DNA from: Saezia sanguinis
Lineage (GTDB): Bacteria > Pseudomonadota > Gammaproteobacteria > Burkholderiales > Burkholderiaceae_C
Length of the DNA: 64,000 bases
Direction of reading: 5' to 3'
Assembly (NCBI RefSeq): GCF_003991585.1
Contig: NZ_PQSP01000011.1
Coordinates: 39,295 to 103,294, forward strand
The notes beneath the pieces are model-generated. The model ran no database searches. It was not told the DNA's origin and saw only the letters and a list, made by a program, of their open reading frames with translations. The translations under genes were made by a program, and so were the position numbers. This document shows, in pieces, positions 46,650 to 58,500 of the stretch (positions are counted from its first letter, which is position 1; each line of letters opens with the position of its first letter).

Positions 46650-48047
46650 CTAACGCATCAACGCTTCAATTTCATCTGCTTTAACGGGTGCCTTGCGCGT
46701 TAAGAGTTCACAGCCGTTTTCGGTGACCAGCGCATCATCTTCAATGCGAATGCCGATGTTGTGAAATTCCGCCGGAATATCATCGGCAGCCTGTACATAA
46801 ATGCCCGGCTCCATGGTCAGTGCCATGCCAGGGCGCAGAATTCGACTGGGCCTGATGTGAGTGGTTTTTCCTGTTTTTGCATCGTGATGAGCAGTAGGCT
46901 CCGTCTCTGGTTCAACATAGCTGCCGCAGTCGTGCACATCCATACCCAGCCAGTGGCTGGTGCGGTGCATGTAAAAGCGGAAGTAGGCACGCTGTTCGAT
47001 GACATCGTCCACGCTGCCATATGTATCTTTTTTCAGCAAACCCAAGTCCAGCATGCCTTGCGAGAGTGTCCGTAGGGCAGTATCATGCGGATCGTTGAAT
47101 GTAGCACCCGGAGCGGTCACTGCAATAGCAGCCTCTTGCGCGGCCTGCACCAGATCATACAGGGTGCGCTGTGGGCCGCTGAAACGTCCGTTGGCTGGGA
47201 AGGTGCGGGAAATATCCCCTGCATAACAGCCATATTCTCCGCCAGCGTCAATCAGTACCAGGTCGCCGGAATGGATAGCGGCCTTACCAGCACGGTAATG
47301 CAGAATGCAGGCATTAGCGCCGCCAGCCACAATGGAGTTGAATGCAACATCCTGCGCGCCATGTCGGCAGAATTCATGCAGCAATTCCGCTTCCAGATGG
47401 TATTCGCGAACATCTTCGCCTGCGCGCATCATCTGGGCACATTTCTGCATGGCACGCATGTGGCCCAGCGCACTGATTTCACCGGCGCGGCGCATCAGTT
47501 CGATTTCATGAGCATCTTTGATCAGGCGCATTTCATCCAGCACGGCACACAAATCATATTGAGCCTGCGGGCACGATACGCCGGTGCGTACAAGCGCGCG
47601 CACGTCTTTCAGCCAGTTGGTGATTTGTGCTTCCAGTCCCGTATGTGTCGCAAACGGAAACCATACAGCAGGCTGATTGGCGAGTAATTGCGGTATTTGT
47701 TGATCAAGCTCTTCTACCGGATAAGCGGTGTCAACCGCCAGTGCTTCAGGTGCGGCATCCGGCCCCAGACGGTAGCCGGTCCAGACTTCCTGATCCGGGT
47801 TTTTAGCGCGGCAAAAAAGTGTGCTGTGGCCGGTATCGTCAATGATCAGCCAGGCGCCTGGCTCGGTAAAGCCGCTCAGGTAGTAAAAGTAACTGTCAGG
47901 GCGGTAGCTGTAATCATTGTCACGGTTACGGGAGGCTTCGGGGGCTGTAGGCAGCACGGCAATACCGCCGCCATGTGCTTTCAGCCATTGGGCGACCCGG
48001 ATGCGGCGTTGTTGGTAAACGGTGTGTGATATTGTTGTAGTTGTCAT
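46650..48047 (-). CDS. pepP: Xaa-Pro aminopeptidase PepP
   Basis: PepP removes an N-terminal residue that precedes proline. The 465-residue metalloprotease has the N-terminal creatinase-like domain and the pita-bread catalytic domain. The metal ligands appear as LIDAGGEYGCYAGDISRTF (two Asp), HWLGMDVHD (His), LTMEPGIYV (Glu) and GIRIEDDALV (Glu). The length is normal. Upstream and co-directional is a gene of unknown function (48063-48821). Confidence 0.95.
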   Translation of the reverse strand: MTTTTISHTVYQQRRIRVAQWLKAHGGGIAVLPTAPEASRNRDNDYSYRPDSYFYYLSGFTEPGAWLIIDDTGHSTLFCRAKNPDQEVWTGYRLGPDAAPEALAVDTAYPVEELDQQIPQLLANQPAVWFPFATHTGLEAQITNWLKDVRALVRTGVSCPQAQYDLCAVLDEMRLIKDAHEIELMRRAGEISALGHMRAMQKCAQMMRAGEDVREYHLEAELLHEFCRHGAQDVAFNSIVAGGANACILHYRAGKAAIHSGDLVLIDAGGEYGCYAGDISRTFPANGRFSGPQRTLYDLVQAAQEAAIAVTAPGATFNDPHDTALRTLSQGMLDLGLLKKDTYGSVDDVIEQRAYFRFYMHRTSHWLGMDVHDCGSYVEPETEPTAHHDAKTGKTTHIRPSRILRPGMALTMEPGIYVQAADDIPAEFHNIGIRIEDDALVTENGCELLTRKAPVKADEIEALMR

Positions 48048-48062
48048 ATATGTATCAAAACG

Positions 48063-48821
48063 TTATGGTCCAAAATCTTTGAAAGTATCATTTTTCAGAT
48101 AGTAATCCAGTGCGTCAACAGCGTCGGCATCGGAAAAGTCCGGGTGTTGAAGCGACAGGTTTTGAATCACATCATAAAACAAATTTCCACTGGTATATAA
48201 GCACAGTTGGTTCTGCCGGACAAAGTCGGGGAATATCATTTCATCGTCACAATCGATATCCGGGCCGTTGTCCAGGTAACATGGTGTCTGGGGGCTCTGA
48301 CCGGTTTCTTCATCCTGTTGAATGTAAAGACTGTACTGATCAAAAAAATCACAACTGCTTTGCCGCACAGCAAAGTGAACCAGCGCAGATAAAGCATACG
48401 CGGTTTGAGGGGCTGGTGTGGTAAAAGGCGCGCTTAAGATTTCTGCGTATATGGTTTTGAGTTTTTTGTAATATGCAGCCAGATGCTGGGTTGAATTTTT
48501 TCGCAAAATGGAGAGCAGTTCATCAGGCCGATGGTGCAGATAATAAAATTCGACAGCAGCCTCAATGATGTCAATATCAGTTAACTCACGTGAAGGCAGA
48601 TTTTGTATGGCGTGCTTTTTATGAATAAAAAGCAGCAGTGTGTCTGCGTGCTGATCAAACAGCTTTTCAATTTCTGTTGCGGACAACTGGAATCCGCCTA
48701 TTTTGGCCGTTATCTGCTCCGGTGAGGCTGCGGTGGAGGAAAGTGTGAGAGGTGTTTCTCTCTTTATCCGCGCTTTGATGCGCTTGTAGTAAGGCGATGT
48801 AATCAGTTGTGTGGCATTCAT
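48063..48821 (-). CDS. Cytoplasmic protein of unknown function
   Basis: The 252-residue product has no signal peptide or transmembrane helix. It is predicted mostly helical, acidic toward the C-terminus (DNGPDIDCDDEMIFPDF, SDADAVDALDYY). No motif was recognised. It starts MNATQLITSPYYKRIKARIKRE and ends 15 bases before pepP, so the two may be co-transcribed. Confidence 0.7.
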   Translation of the reverse strand: MNATQLITSPYYKRIKARIKRETPLTLSSTAASPEQITAKIGGFQLSATEIEKLFDQHADTLLLFIHKKHAIQNLPSRELTDIDIIEAAVEFYYLHHRPDELLSILRKNSTQHLAAYYKKLKTIYAEILSAPFTTPAPQTAYALSALVHFAVRQSSCDFFDQYSLYIQQDEETGQSPQTPCYLDNGPDIDCDDEMIFPDFVRQNQLCLYTSGNLFYDVIQNLSLQHPDFSDADAVDALDYYLKNDTFKDFGP

Positions 48822-48876
48822 CTCAGAATGATTGCATGTCTTGTCACAGCAGTTTGATGAAATGGGTTTGGGGTAA

Positions 48877-49575
48877 TTAAGAGCTGTAATTCCGCCCCTT
48901 GCCGGTTACCAGGATAACGCCCCCACTTGTGAACATGAACGCGCCAAATGCCATGATCATTAATCCTTTGACTGGAAGGTCTCGCAAGCTATCAAAAAAA
49001 CAAGTGTAAATTAAAAAACCAATGCAGGAAAAACCAACAAGCAGAAAACCAACGCCTAATAACCTGGCTCCCCAAGATTCATAAAATCCCTGTTTTTTTA
49101 AATTTGCCGCTTCGGGATGCTGTTGTTTCCAGCGGTCAATGGCAAGCATGATCAGAACAAGTGCATCCACAGGGTTTAAACTGGTTTGCTGCTCTGTGTC
49201 CACTTCAATGTTTTGGCGCAGCAGTTTATTTCGGCTGGTAAATTGAAAAATGCCGGAGGGCAAAGGATTGATCGTATCCATTTCAGCAAAAGAAACAAAA
49301 CCTCGCTTGGAAAACAGAAGGCCGTCTGGCTTAATGACAAGGCTGTCTACGCTGGCGGGGACTTTCTTGAATAAAAACCAGATGACAACAACGGTGCCAA
49401 TCATCAGGGCCGTGGTCGCGAGTGTCAGCGTGTTCATTCCTGAGATGGCGATAAATATGAACGACATAATGAGAGCAGCAGGAATGCATACAAAATAATA
49501 AATAGGGGCAAAGAACGTATGTACTACGGACCAGACGCGTACCGGAATATACGCAGAGGAGAAGGCTTCTGTCAT
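48877..49575 (-). CDS. Membrane protein of unknown function
   Basis: The 232-residue product has two N-terminal transmembrane helices (VHTFFAPIYYFVCIPAALIMSF and TLATTALMIGTVVVIWFLF). A soluble middle of about 90 residues follows (SLVIKPDGLLFSKRGF, resembling a small PH-like membrane-associated fold), then two C-terminal helices. No family was recognised. I chose the ATG at 49575; the frame is open to 49644. It sits between an unknown gene and murU on the minus strand. Confidence 0.65.
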   Translation of the reverse strand: MTEAFSSAYIPVRVWSVVHTFFAPIYYFVCIPAALIMSFIFIAISGMNTLTLATTALMIGTVVVIWFLFKKVPASVDSLVIKPDGLLFSKRGFVSFAEMDTINPLPSGIFQFTSRNKLLRQNIEVDTEQQTSLNPVDALVLIMLAIDRWKQQHPEAANLKKQGFYESWGARLLGVGFLLVGFSCIGFLIYTCFFDSLRDLPVKGLMIMAFGAFMFTSGGVILVTGKGRNYSS

Positions 49576-49668
49576 GGTTATGGCGTAAAAATGAAAGAAA
49601 TAAAGATTTGGGGCAATGAATGATCTGACTGCAAAACCATTCACTCACAAGTTGGAAACCAGGCCAGA

Positions 49669-50391
49669 TCAATCGCCTGGCTGATTAAGCTGTTGAAGCT
49701 GCTGTGGTGTGCCGACATTTTCAAAACGCCCCATGTAGGATTCTACCGTTATGCGTTGTTCCTGCATACCTTGTAACAGCGGTTTGATGAAACTGGTCTG
49801 GGGCGATGCGGGCAGTCCGGCAAACAGCTCTGGGCGCATTAATGCTATGCTGGCATATGTCCACAGCTTGCCATCGGGCCCGGGTTGACCAGCCAGGCCA
49901 AAACCATCTGCGCTGATGCCGAAATCGCCCTGCGGGTGATATGGCGGGTTAGGGATGACCCAGAGGTGTGCCAGCAGGTTGCTGTTTAAAAACTGGTTGA
50001 CGGTCTGGGGGGTAAAGTCAAAATCAGGCGCGTAGATGTCGCCGGAAATCAGCCAGAAAGCGTTTCCCAGCAATGGGAGCGCTTTGACAATACCGCCAGC
50101 GGTGCCCAATGCATGCCCGTGGTCGCGGTTTTCCATGGAATAGTGAATCTGCAGCCCCCATTGTGAACCGTCGCCTAGCTGGTCGGGAAACTGTTCTTCC
50201 AGCCAGGCGGTATTGATAACCACTTCTTTGATGCCGGATTGGGCCAGTTTTTCCAGATGCCAGACGATCATGGGCTTGCCGTGTATCTTCAGCAAAGGCT
50301 TGGGGGTGTGGTCTGACAGTGGGCGCATGCGCTCGCCACGCCCTGCGGCCAAAATCATGGCGGTAACTGGAGGTTTGGACAATTGGGTCAT
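49669..50391 (-). CDS. murU: N-acetylmuramate-1-phosphate uridylyltransferase MurU
   Basis: MurU turns MurNAc-1-phosphate, made by AmgK, into UDP-MurNAc during cell-wall recycling. The 240-residue nucleotidyltransferase has the signature MILAAGRGERMRPLSDHTPKPLL and the metal-site WLISGDIYAP. It matches MurU length. AmgK is encoded 18 kb away at 30610-31719, whereas the two are adjacent in Pseudomonas. It is divergent from transketolase. Confidence 0.9.
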   Translation of the reverse strand: MTQLSKPPVTAMILAAGRGERMRPLSDHTPKPLLKIHGKPMIVWHLEKLAQSGIKEVVINTAWLEEQFPDQLGDGSQWGLQIHYSMENRDHGHALGTAGGIVKALPLLGNAFWLISGDIYAPDFDFTPQTVNQFLNSNLLAHLWVIPNPPYHPQGDFGISADGFGLAGQPGPDGKLWTYASIALMRPELFAGLPASPQTSFIKPLLQGMQEQRITVESYMGRFENVGTPQQLQQLNQPGD

Positions 50392-50501
50392 GGTTGTTGT
50401 AGATTTGAGTATGGTAAAGGCCCATCTGCCGGTTCACTGTGAAATTAGCCTGAGCCCGGGTAAAATTCTATGCTTACTCTGTTCTTCTTACCGGAAATTT
50501 T

Positions 50502-52547
50502 ATGACAACCCCTTCTCTTTCTACACTAGCCAACGCTGTACGCGTGTTGGCAATGGACGCGGTTCAAAAAGCGAAATCAGGTCACCCCGGTGCACCAATG
50601 GGCATGGCAGACATGGCCGTGGCTTTATGGCGTGAGCACCTGGTTCATAATCCGGCGAATCCGAAATGGCCGAACCGGGACCGTTTTGTGCTTTCCAACG
50701 GGCATGCGTCGATGTTGCTGTATGCGCTGTTGAACCTGACCGGTTACAACCTGCCAATGAAAGAGCTGAAGAATTTCCGCCAGTTTGGCAGCAAAACACC
50801 GGGGCATCCGGAAGTGGATGTGACCCCCGGAGTGGAAACGACAACCGGACCATTGGGGCAGGGTATCAGCAATGCGGTGGGGATGGCACTGGCCGAGAAA
50901 CTGCTGGCCGCAGAGTTTAACAAACCCGACCATACGATTGTGGATCACCATACCTATGTATTTCTGGGTGATGGCTGCCTGATGGAGGGCATCAGCCATG
51001 AGGCGTGTGCACTGGCGGGGGCATGGAAGCTGAATAAGCTGATTGCACTGTACGACAGCAACGGTATTTCGATTGACGGCCAGATTGCGCCGTGGTTTGT
51101 GGATGATGTTGCCAAGCGGTTTGAAGCTTACCAGTGGAATGTGATTGACCATGTGGACGGGCATGATGCAAAGGATGTCAGTGCGGCGATTGCACAGGCC
51201 AAGCGCAGTGCAGATAAACCCACGCTGATTATCTGCAAAACCAGTATTGGACAGGGCTCGCCCAACCGTGCCGGCACGGCCAAAGCACATGGCGAACCCT
51301 TGGGCGCGGAAGAGATTGTTTTGACGCGTGAGGCTTTAGGCTGGAGTGCCGAGCCATTTGTGATCCCAGATGAGGTGCGTGATGCATGGGATGCCAAAGC
51401 CACGGGCATGGCAGCGGAAGCGCAGTGGGATGAAACGTTTTCAGCGTATGCAAAAACCTATCCGCATGAAGCGTCTGAATTCTGGCGGCGGGTTCAGGGT
51501 GATTTGCCGGCGAATTTCCAAAAAGTGGTGGGTGCGTTTATCCGGCAGGTGACGGAAAAGGCTGAAACGGTTGCTACCCGCAAGGCCAGCCAGATGGTGC
51601 TGGAAGCACTGACGCCTGAGCTGTCTGAACTGCTGGGCGGTTCGGCTGATCTGACCAGCTCCAACCTGACGCAAACCAAGGTGCAGGCTGCATTGCGTGT
51701 AGACGAGCGGGGCAATGCCGTCAAATTGGAAGAAGCACAGGCAGGCTATCACATCAATTATGGTGTGCGTGAGTTTGGCATGGCTGCCATCATGAACGGG
51801 GTTGCGCTGCACGGCGGGTTTATTCCCTACGGCGGTACATTCCTGACGTTCAGTGATTATTCGCGCAATGCGGTACGCATGGCTGCTTTGATGAAGCGGC
51901 GCGTGGTGCATGTGTTCACCCATGACTCTATTGGGTTAGGGGAAGATGGCCCGACGCACCAGCCGGTTGAACATGCGGCCAGCCTGCGCCTGATTCCCAA
52001 TCTGGATGTCTGGCGCCCGGCAGACACAGAAGAAACGGCAGTGGCCTGGGCGCAGGCGCTTGAAAACAAAGACCGCCCGACAGCGCTGCTGCTTTCGCGC
52101 CAGGGGTTGCCTTTCCTGCCCAAGATGACACCGGATTTTGTTGCCAAAGGTGCATATGTGCTGGCAGAGCCCTCCGAGGTCGGACTGAACAAGGCACCGC
52201 AGGCGGTTCTCATCGCCACAGGCTCCGAGGTACAGTTGGCTTTGCATGCCCAGGCGTTACTGGCCAAAGACAAAATTGCGGTGCGTGTGGTGTCTATGCC
52301 CTCGACAACCGTGTTTGATCGGCAGAAGCGGGAGTATCAGGCAGCGGTACTACCGCCGAATGTGCCACGCATTGCGGTGGAAGCCGGAGTCAGTGCATTC
52401 TGGTGGAAATATGGTTGTGCGGCGGTTGTCGGCATGGATACATTCGGTGAGTCTGCGCCGGCGCCAGAGCTGTTCGAGCATTTCGGCTTTACACCGGAAA
52501 ACGTAGCCGATACGGTGTGTGTGGCCATTGCTTCAAAGCGCTTGTGA
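50502..52547 (+). CDS. tkt: Transketolase
   Basis: Transketolase moves two-carbon units between sugar phosphates in the pentose-phosphate pathway, using thiamine diphosphate. The 681-residue protein has [17 protein letters not shown] at the N-terminus, the cofactor motif [13 protein letters not shown], and [15 protein letters not shown] in the second domain. A GGAAAT ribosome site precedes the ATG. It lies upstream of GAPDH, and each has its own terminator. Confidence 0.97.
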   Translation: MTTPSLSTLANAVRVLAMDAVQKAKSGHPGAPMGMADMAVALWREHLVHNPANPKWPNRDRFVLSNGHASMLLYALLNLTGYNLPMKELKNFRQFGSKTPGHPEVDVTPGVETTTGPLGQGISNAVGMALAEKLLAAEFNKPDHTIVDHHTYVFLGDGCLMEGISHEACALAGAWKLNKLIALYDSNGISIDGQIAPWFVDDVAKRFEAYQWNVIDHVDGHDAKDVSAAIAQAKRSADKPTLIICKTSIGQGSPNRAGTAKAHGEPLGAEEIVLTREALGWSAEPFVIPDEVRDAWDAKATGMAAEAQWDETFSAYAKTYPHEASEFWRRVQGDLPANFQKVVGAFIRQVTEKAETVATRKASQMVLEALTPELSELLGGSADLTSSNLTQTKVQAALRVDERGNAVKLEEAQAGYHINYGVREFGMAAIMNGVALHGGFIPYGGTFLTFSDYSRNAVRMAALMKRRVVHVFTHDSIGLGEDGPTHQPVEHAASLRLIPNLDVWRPADTEETAVAWAQALENKDRPTALLLSRQGLPFLPKMTPDFVAKGAYVLAEPSEVGLNKAPQAVLIATGSEVQLALHAQALLAKDKIAVRVVSMPSTTVFDRQKREYQAAVLPPNVPRIAVEAGVSAFWWKYGCAAVVGMDTFGESAPAPELFEHFGFTPENVADTVCVAIASKRL

Positions 52548-52580
52548 TGGTATCTTGATTTTGAGATAAAACATGACATG

Positions 52581-52613
52581 AAGCCTCTGAAATACATTTC
52601 AGAGGCTTTTTTG
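52581..52613 (+). terminator. Terminator after transketolase
   Basis: AAGCCTCTGAAA-TACA-TTTCAGAGGCTT is a perfect 12-bp stem followed by six T, 33 bases after the stop. The rest of the gap to 52925 holds a TATAAT word at 52766-52771 with no clear -35, and no gene. Confidence 0.92.
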
Positions 52614-52916
52614 TATGCAGGCGACAAAAACATGGTATTGACAGGCCAACGTATTTGGCTGGTGAACCGTGGGTATTTTCTGGAATGATGAGAATTTTTG
52701 CCGAAAATATGATGTTGCGAGGTGTCATCATGGGCACCTGGCTGAATCGGCTTTCATATCTTTCATATAATAGGGGCCAACGAATATGCGGCCAGCCAGT
52801 GGCCGGGAGCATCCGCAGACAGCAGGCACCAACGCGAAACATCGCCATGGGCCGTGCGGACGCCGGTTTCAGAGGGTAGGTTCTCTTTGACAGAGTCAGA
52901 TTATTTTGAGTTTTGA

Positions 52917-53927
<1,011 letters not shown>

Positions 53928-53945
53928 TTCTTGGTTTTACCATGC

Positions 53946-53982
53946 AAAGCGCCTGCGGTAAGCAGGCGCTTTTTATTTTTTT
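53946..53982 (+). terminator. Terminator after gap
   Basis: AAAGCGCCTGC-GGTAA-GCAGGCGCTTT is a perfect 11-bp stem followed by a long T-rich run. A shorter look-alike (CGCCTGC-TGATT-GCAGGCG) ends the next gene. Confidence 0.93.
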
Positions 53983-54044
53983 GATTATCAAAATGTCACT
54001 TACAATGCTCACTAATTTTAATAATGTTGAATAGCCGAGACAAA

Positions 54045-55244
54045 ATGAATACCAATATACAAGATCATTATCAAACAGAACAAACGGATCAAATCCCTCC
54101 TATTAGGGACCTCATCAAATTAACAGGTGTTGCTGCTTTTTTCTACTTGTTTTTTGCGGGAGTACATATATTTCTTTCGGGACAAGGTGGGGGTTTTTTC
54201 TCGGTACCCGGGGTTGGGTCGGGCTGGGTTTTCATCATATTTGTAATACTGATTTTAATATTGTTTCTCTTCTGTCAGTTTTTGCCTTGGATGGAAAGTT
54301 ATGGCTTAAATCGGCTTTCCCGCGCTGCTGATTGGGGCTGGACTTTATTTGTGGCGTTTGTTTCTTATATATTGATGTTCGCAGTGAACTACGTTCTGAT
54401 GTACATACCGTTTTTTAATCCTGTATATTGGGTGGCGTCTGCAGAGAGAAGCGGATCAATGACTGGGGCGGGATTGATCGGGGTGGTTTATCCTTTGCTT
54501 TTTCTGGCTGTTGCATATGGCGTCTGGTGGTGTTCGTTTTCGCTCATGACAAAATTGCGTGGCAGCGTTGCTAACCTTTATCCTTCTGAGGATGAGAGAA
54601 GGCGTGCCAGCCAAGTGACCAAATGGTCTTTTGTGTTGTTTTATAGTGCTGGAACAGCGCTTGTTGTTGCAATCTATACGCTTGCACTGATTGTATTTAT
54701 AGGTATGTACAGCAGAAATCCCATAGCACCAGGAATGCTGTTTTTGATATTTTTCGGCGGGTATGTAATTACACTGCTTGTCATGGCGGTTCTTATTTAT
54801 GCATTTACAGATAACTGCTTGCCAAAAAATATGCAGCGGGTAAGGCCGGATAAACTGTTTTTGAGTTATGCATTAATTTTTATCATTCTTTCTCTGGTCG
54901 GCTTTGCGTTTAATGCGCTTTCGGATTTGTTCAAATATTTGATGCCCGCGAATGACGCGGTGAGATGGCTTCTGCTGGCTATTTTTCTGGTGGCTGTGGG
55001 GTGGATGTGTAAAAAATTACTGGTAGACACTATTCGTATCATGTGGATGCGTATTTTTGTTGTGGTGCTTATTTTTCTTATGTCATTGGGAGTGGCTATC
55101 AGCAAGGCAAGGCATGTATGGGACTTTTTTCTGATCCTGTTGTTGGTATCTTCTATCACCGTTTTTATTCTTTTCCTCATATCGCAGGCCATCAAGTGGG
55201 GTTTACGTATTGTTTATGGCGCGCCACAGGATTTTGAGGAATGA
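54045..55244 (+). CDS. Multi-TM membrane protein of unknown function
   Basis: The 399-residue product has about ten hydrophobic helices spread along its length, with short loops and a polar N-terminal 25 residues (MNTNIQDHYQTEQ). Charged loops include LRGSVANLYPSEDERRR and KNMQRVRPDK. No transporter signature was recognised. The gene is more AT-rich than its neighbours by eye. It stands just upstream of the DUF2339 gene but has its own terminator. The frame is open to 54024. Confidence 0.7.
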   Translation: MNTNIQDHYQTEQTDQIPPIRDLIKLTGVAAFFYLFFAGVHIFLSGQGGGFFSVPGVGSGWVFIIFVILILILFLFCQFLPWMESYGLNRLSRAADWGWTLFVAFVSYILMFAVNYVLMYIPFFNPVYWVASAERSGSMTGAGLIGVVYPLLFLAVAYGVWWCSFSLMTKLRGSVANLYPSEDERRRASQVTKWSFVLFYSAGTALVVAIYTLALIVFIGMYSRNPIAPGMLFLIFFGGYVITLLVMAVLIYAFTDNCLPKNMQRVRPDKLFLSYALIFIILSLVGFAFNALSDLFKYLMPANDAVRWLLLAIFLVAVGWMCKKLLVDTIRIMWMRIFVVVLIFLMSLGVAISKARHVWDFFLILLLVSSITVFILFLISQAIKWGLRIVYGAPQDFEE

Positions 55245-55333
55245 CTGTAAAAGATCAAACCCAGCGTATTCTGGCAGCGCACAATGTGTTGTCAGATGAT
55301 CATGGAAAATGACATTGAATGTCATGCATATAG

Positions 55334-55357
55334 CGCCTGCTGATTGCAGGCGTTTTT
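55334..55357 (+). terminator. Terminator after the multi-TM protein
   Basis: CGCCTGC-TGATT-GCAGGCG is a perfect 7-bp stem followed by five T, 90 bases after the stop. The stem arms equal the core of the gap terminator at 53946. Confidence 0.85.
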
Positions 55358-55381
55358 ATTGGGGGTATTGTCAAAGCATAC

Positions 55382-55495
55382 ATGAAAAGAAAAAACAGAA
55401 AACCGGTTTGTCAATGGTATGATCTGCCGGTACTGAAAGTATTGTTTTATAAGCAACTGCAAAAAAGCGACGCAGAACTGATTGCATTGGGATAA
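55382..55495 (+). CDS. Possible 37-residue small protein
   Basis: A short frame begins MKRKNRKPVCQWYDLPVLK, continues with VLFYKQLQKSDAELIALG and ends at a TAA. It is basic at the start and amphipathic after. It lies between a terminator and the DUF2339 gene, 53 bases upstream of the latter. The ribosome site is poor. The composition looks coding, but a frame of this length can arise by chance. Confidence 0.3.
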   Translation: MKRKNRKPVCQWYDLPVLKVLFYKQLQKSDAELIALG

Positions 55496-55548
55496 AAACG
55501 GAAAAATAGAAAAAGCACAGACAGCGTTGTTCAAGGAGCATCCAAATT

Positions 55549-58500
55549 ATGGAAACACTGATTTTTATTGCCGTACTGGTTGTGCTGGTGCCCCCTGTTC
55601 TGGCCATTATCAGTATTGTCAGTGTCTCCAATTTGAAATACCGTGTACAGAAGCTGGAGGCAGATATTGAGTCTTTGCAGACGGCGATAGCATCCTTGGT
55701 GCATGAGCGGGCACGGTGGACTGAAGAAGCGCAAACGGCACAGGAAAAACAGAAAGAGCAAAAAGAGCAGGATGCGGTGGAGCGGTTCGATACGACAGGT
55801 GTTTCTGTTGATGTGGTGCATGCTGCATCGCCACTTACAGATGCAATAACACCAGAAGAGCGCCAAGACCAGACGTTAACGCCCCTGCGGGCAGAGCCTT
55901 TTGCAGGTTCTGTTGAGTGGCCAGAGGGCATACACTGGACCGTACCTGCTGAAAATGCTGCCCAAGACACGGCGAAAGAAGCATTGTCGCCAGCCAGCAT
56001 GGCTGAGCTCAAACCGGAGACAGCGTCATTTGTCATTCAACCGATAAACACAGAGTCCGAAAATGTGGCCGTGTCTCCAGAGGATATGGCTACAGGCAAT
56101 GACCTGCCTTTGTCCCCGGCGTTTGCTGCCCCGGTTTCTGCCGCGCAAATGGATACCGGGCGATCCGATGTGGGTGAAAGCCCAGACCTGGCTGGAGAAA
56201 AACAAGCGTTGCCTGAACAGGTTGTGCAGGAGGCTCCTGCAGGTATCTGGATGCAAGATCTGCCTGAAAATCAGGAGGAAAGACCCTATCCACAGCCACC
56301 TGTTGCCCGTGATAGGGCAAAAGAAAAGCCTTCTTTAGGAGCAAAAGCGGTTAACAAACTGGTGGAATGGTTCACAACCGGCAATGTGCCGGTCAAAATT
56401 GGTGTGCTGGTATTGTTTGCCGGTGTGGCGGCTTTACTGAAGTATGTGACGGATCAGGGCTGGCTCAGCTTCCCGATGGAGTTCCGGCTGCTGGGTATTG
56501 CCGGCTTGGCGCTGGGCGCGCTTGGGTTTGCATGGCGCCAGCGCGAACGGCAGCGGACTTTCTCGCTCAGTCTGCAGGGCGGCGCGATTGGTATTTTGCT
56601 GTTGACGGTGTTTGCGGCATTTAAGCTCTATGGGTTTTTACCGGCCTCGCTGGCCTTTGGTCTGACTACGGCATTGGTTGTCGGTACCGGCTTGCTGGCA
56701 GTCATGCAGGATGCCCGCATTCTGGCCGTGTTTGCCATACTGGCAGGCTTCCTGTCTCCTATCTGGTTATCTACCGGCAGCAATAACCATGTGGCCTTGT
56801 TTTCGTACTATGCCATTTTGAATGCAGGTATTTTCGGCATGGCCTGGTGGCGTTCCTGGCGTATGCTGAATCTGCTCGGGTTTGCGTTTACTTTTGGTAT
56901 CGGTACTTTCTGGGGAGCATTGCAATATGCACCAGAAAAATTTGCCTCAACAGAGCCGTTTTTGCTGCTGTTCTTTGCATTCTATTTGGTGATACCGATA
57001 CTTTATGCGCGCAGTTTTGTGGGCAATAAACGCGATATGGTCGATGCTGCGCTGGTGTTTGGTACACCCTTGGTGGCATTTTCTTTGCAGTCTGTACTGC
57101 TGCAGGATTTTCCCCGCTATGTGCTGGCGGCAAATGCTTTTGGGCTGGGTGTGTTGTATGCGGTGCTGGCAAGGTTTCTTGCTTCTGGCAAAGCATTTAA
57201 AGAACTGGTTCCGGCTTATATCGCACTGGCCGCAGGGTTCATGACTTTGGCTGTGCCGCTGGCGTTTTCCGCGCAGCAGACCAGTTGCATTTATGCACTG
57301 GAAGGCGCAGCTTTGGTATGGTGGGGCATACGGCAGGCACGCCAGATAACACAATACAGCGGGCTGGCGTTGCAGGTGCTGGCTGCGGGAACTTTGGTTT
57401 ACAGCATGGAAAGTTATTTCATGCAGAATGCCGCCGGGCTGGCGGTCATAAACCCGACTTTTGTGACCTTGCTGATGCTTGCGGCTGCCGGGCTGTTTTG
57501 CACCTGGGTTTATTGGGCCAATGCATGCGGCCGTTTGGGTGAGAAAGATAAGTACAGCCGTGATAAAACTTTACTGTTATATCTCTGGGGGCTGTTATGG
57601 TGGTGTATCGCTGGCTGGTGGCAGATTAAGTATGTTGTCGATGTTACGCAGTCGTTACACGCTGGTTTGATGTTTGCGGTGTTGACCGCGTGGCTGGCGG
57701 CAGAAGCAAGGCGAAAATGCAAAATGCTGTTGCTGCCGGTAACGACAATGGCCGGGTTTGTTCTGGTGGTGGTGTTCTGCCTGATGCAAACGCACACATA
57801 TGGAACGCCTTTAACCGGTTACGGCTGGCTGGCATGGGCCGTTTATGCTGTATTGGCCGGGCGCAGTATTTATTGTTTGCGCCAGGATGAAACTCAACTG
57901 GTAGAGAAAGTGCAGTTGCTTTGGTGGCCTACCTGGGCATTGATGCTGACGCTTGCATTGAAATGGTGGGGCGTTCAGTCTGCCGTTGCCGCAGACTGGG
58001 TCTGGGCGGTTCAGATTCTGCCATGGGTGACGCTGATTGTGCTGACATTGTGGTTCTGGGGCATTGTCAGGCAGCCTCTGGGCGTGCGGTTTGATGCGTG
58101 CCGGGATCAATTGCAGGGCTTGCTGTTTGCTGCAGCGGGTTTATGGTGGCTGTTTGTTCTGATGCAACCTGCCGACAGCACGCCGTTCATCTGGCTGCCT
58201 GTTCTTAATCCAATCGAATTGTTGCAACTGCTGTTTGTTGGGTTGTTATGGTATTGGCTGAAAAAACAGAATACCCAAACGTGGCTGTTGCCGCTACAGC
58301 AGAATATGCTTTTTGCTGTGGCCGGTTTTCTGCTGACTAGCGTGATGACGTTGCGCGCAGTGCATCATTGGGCCGGAGTTCCTTGGAGTGAGGAGATTTT
58401 TGCCTACCAGCAGGCTCAAATTTACTTGAGCATGGTGTGGAGCGTGCTGGGTGGCGTGATGGTCTGGCGGGGCGTGTATAAAAAACAGATGCTATTGCAG

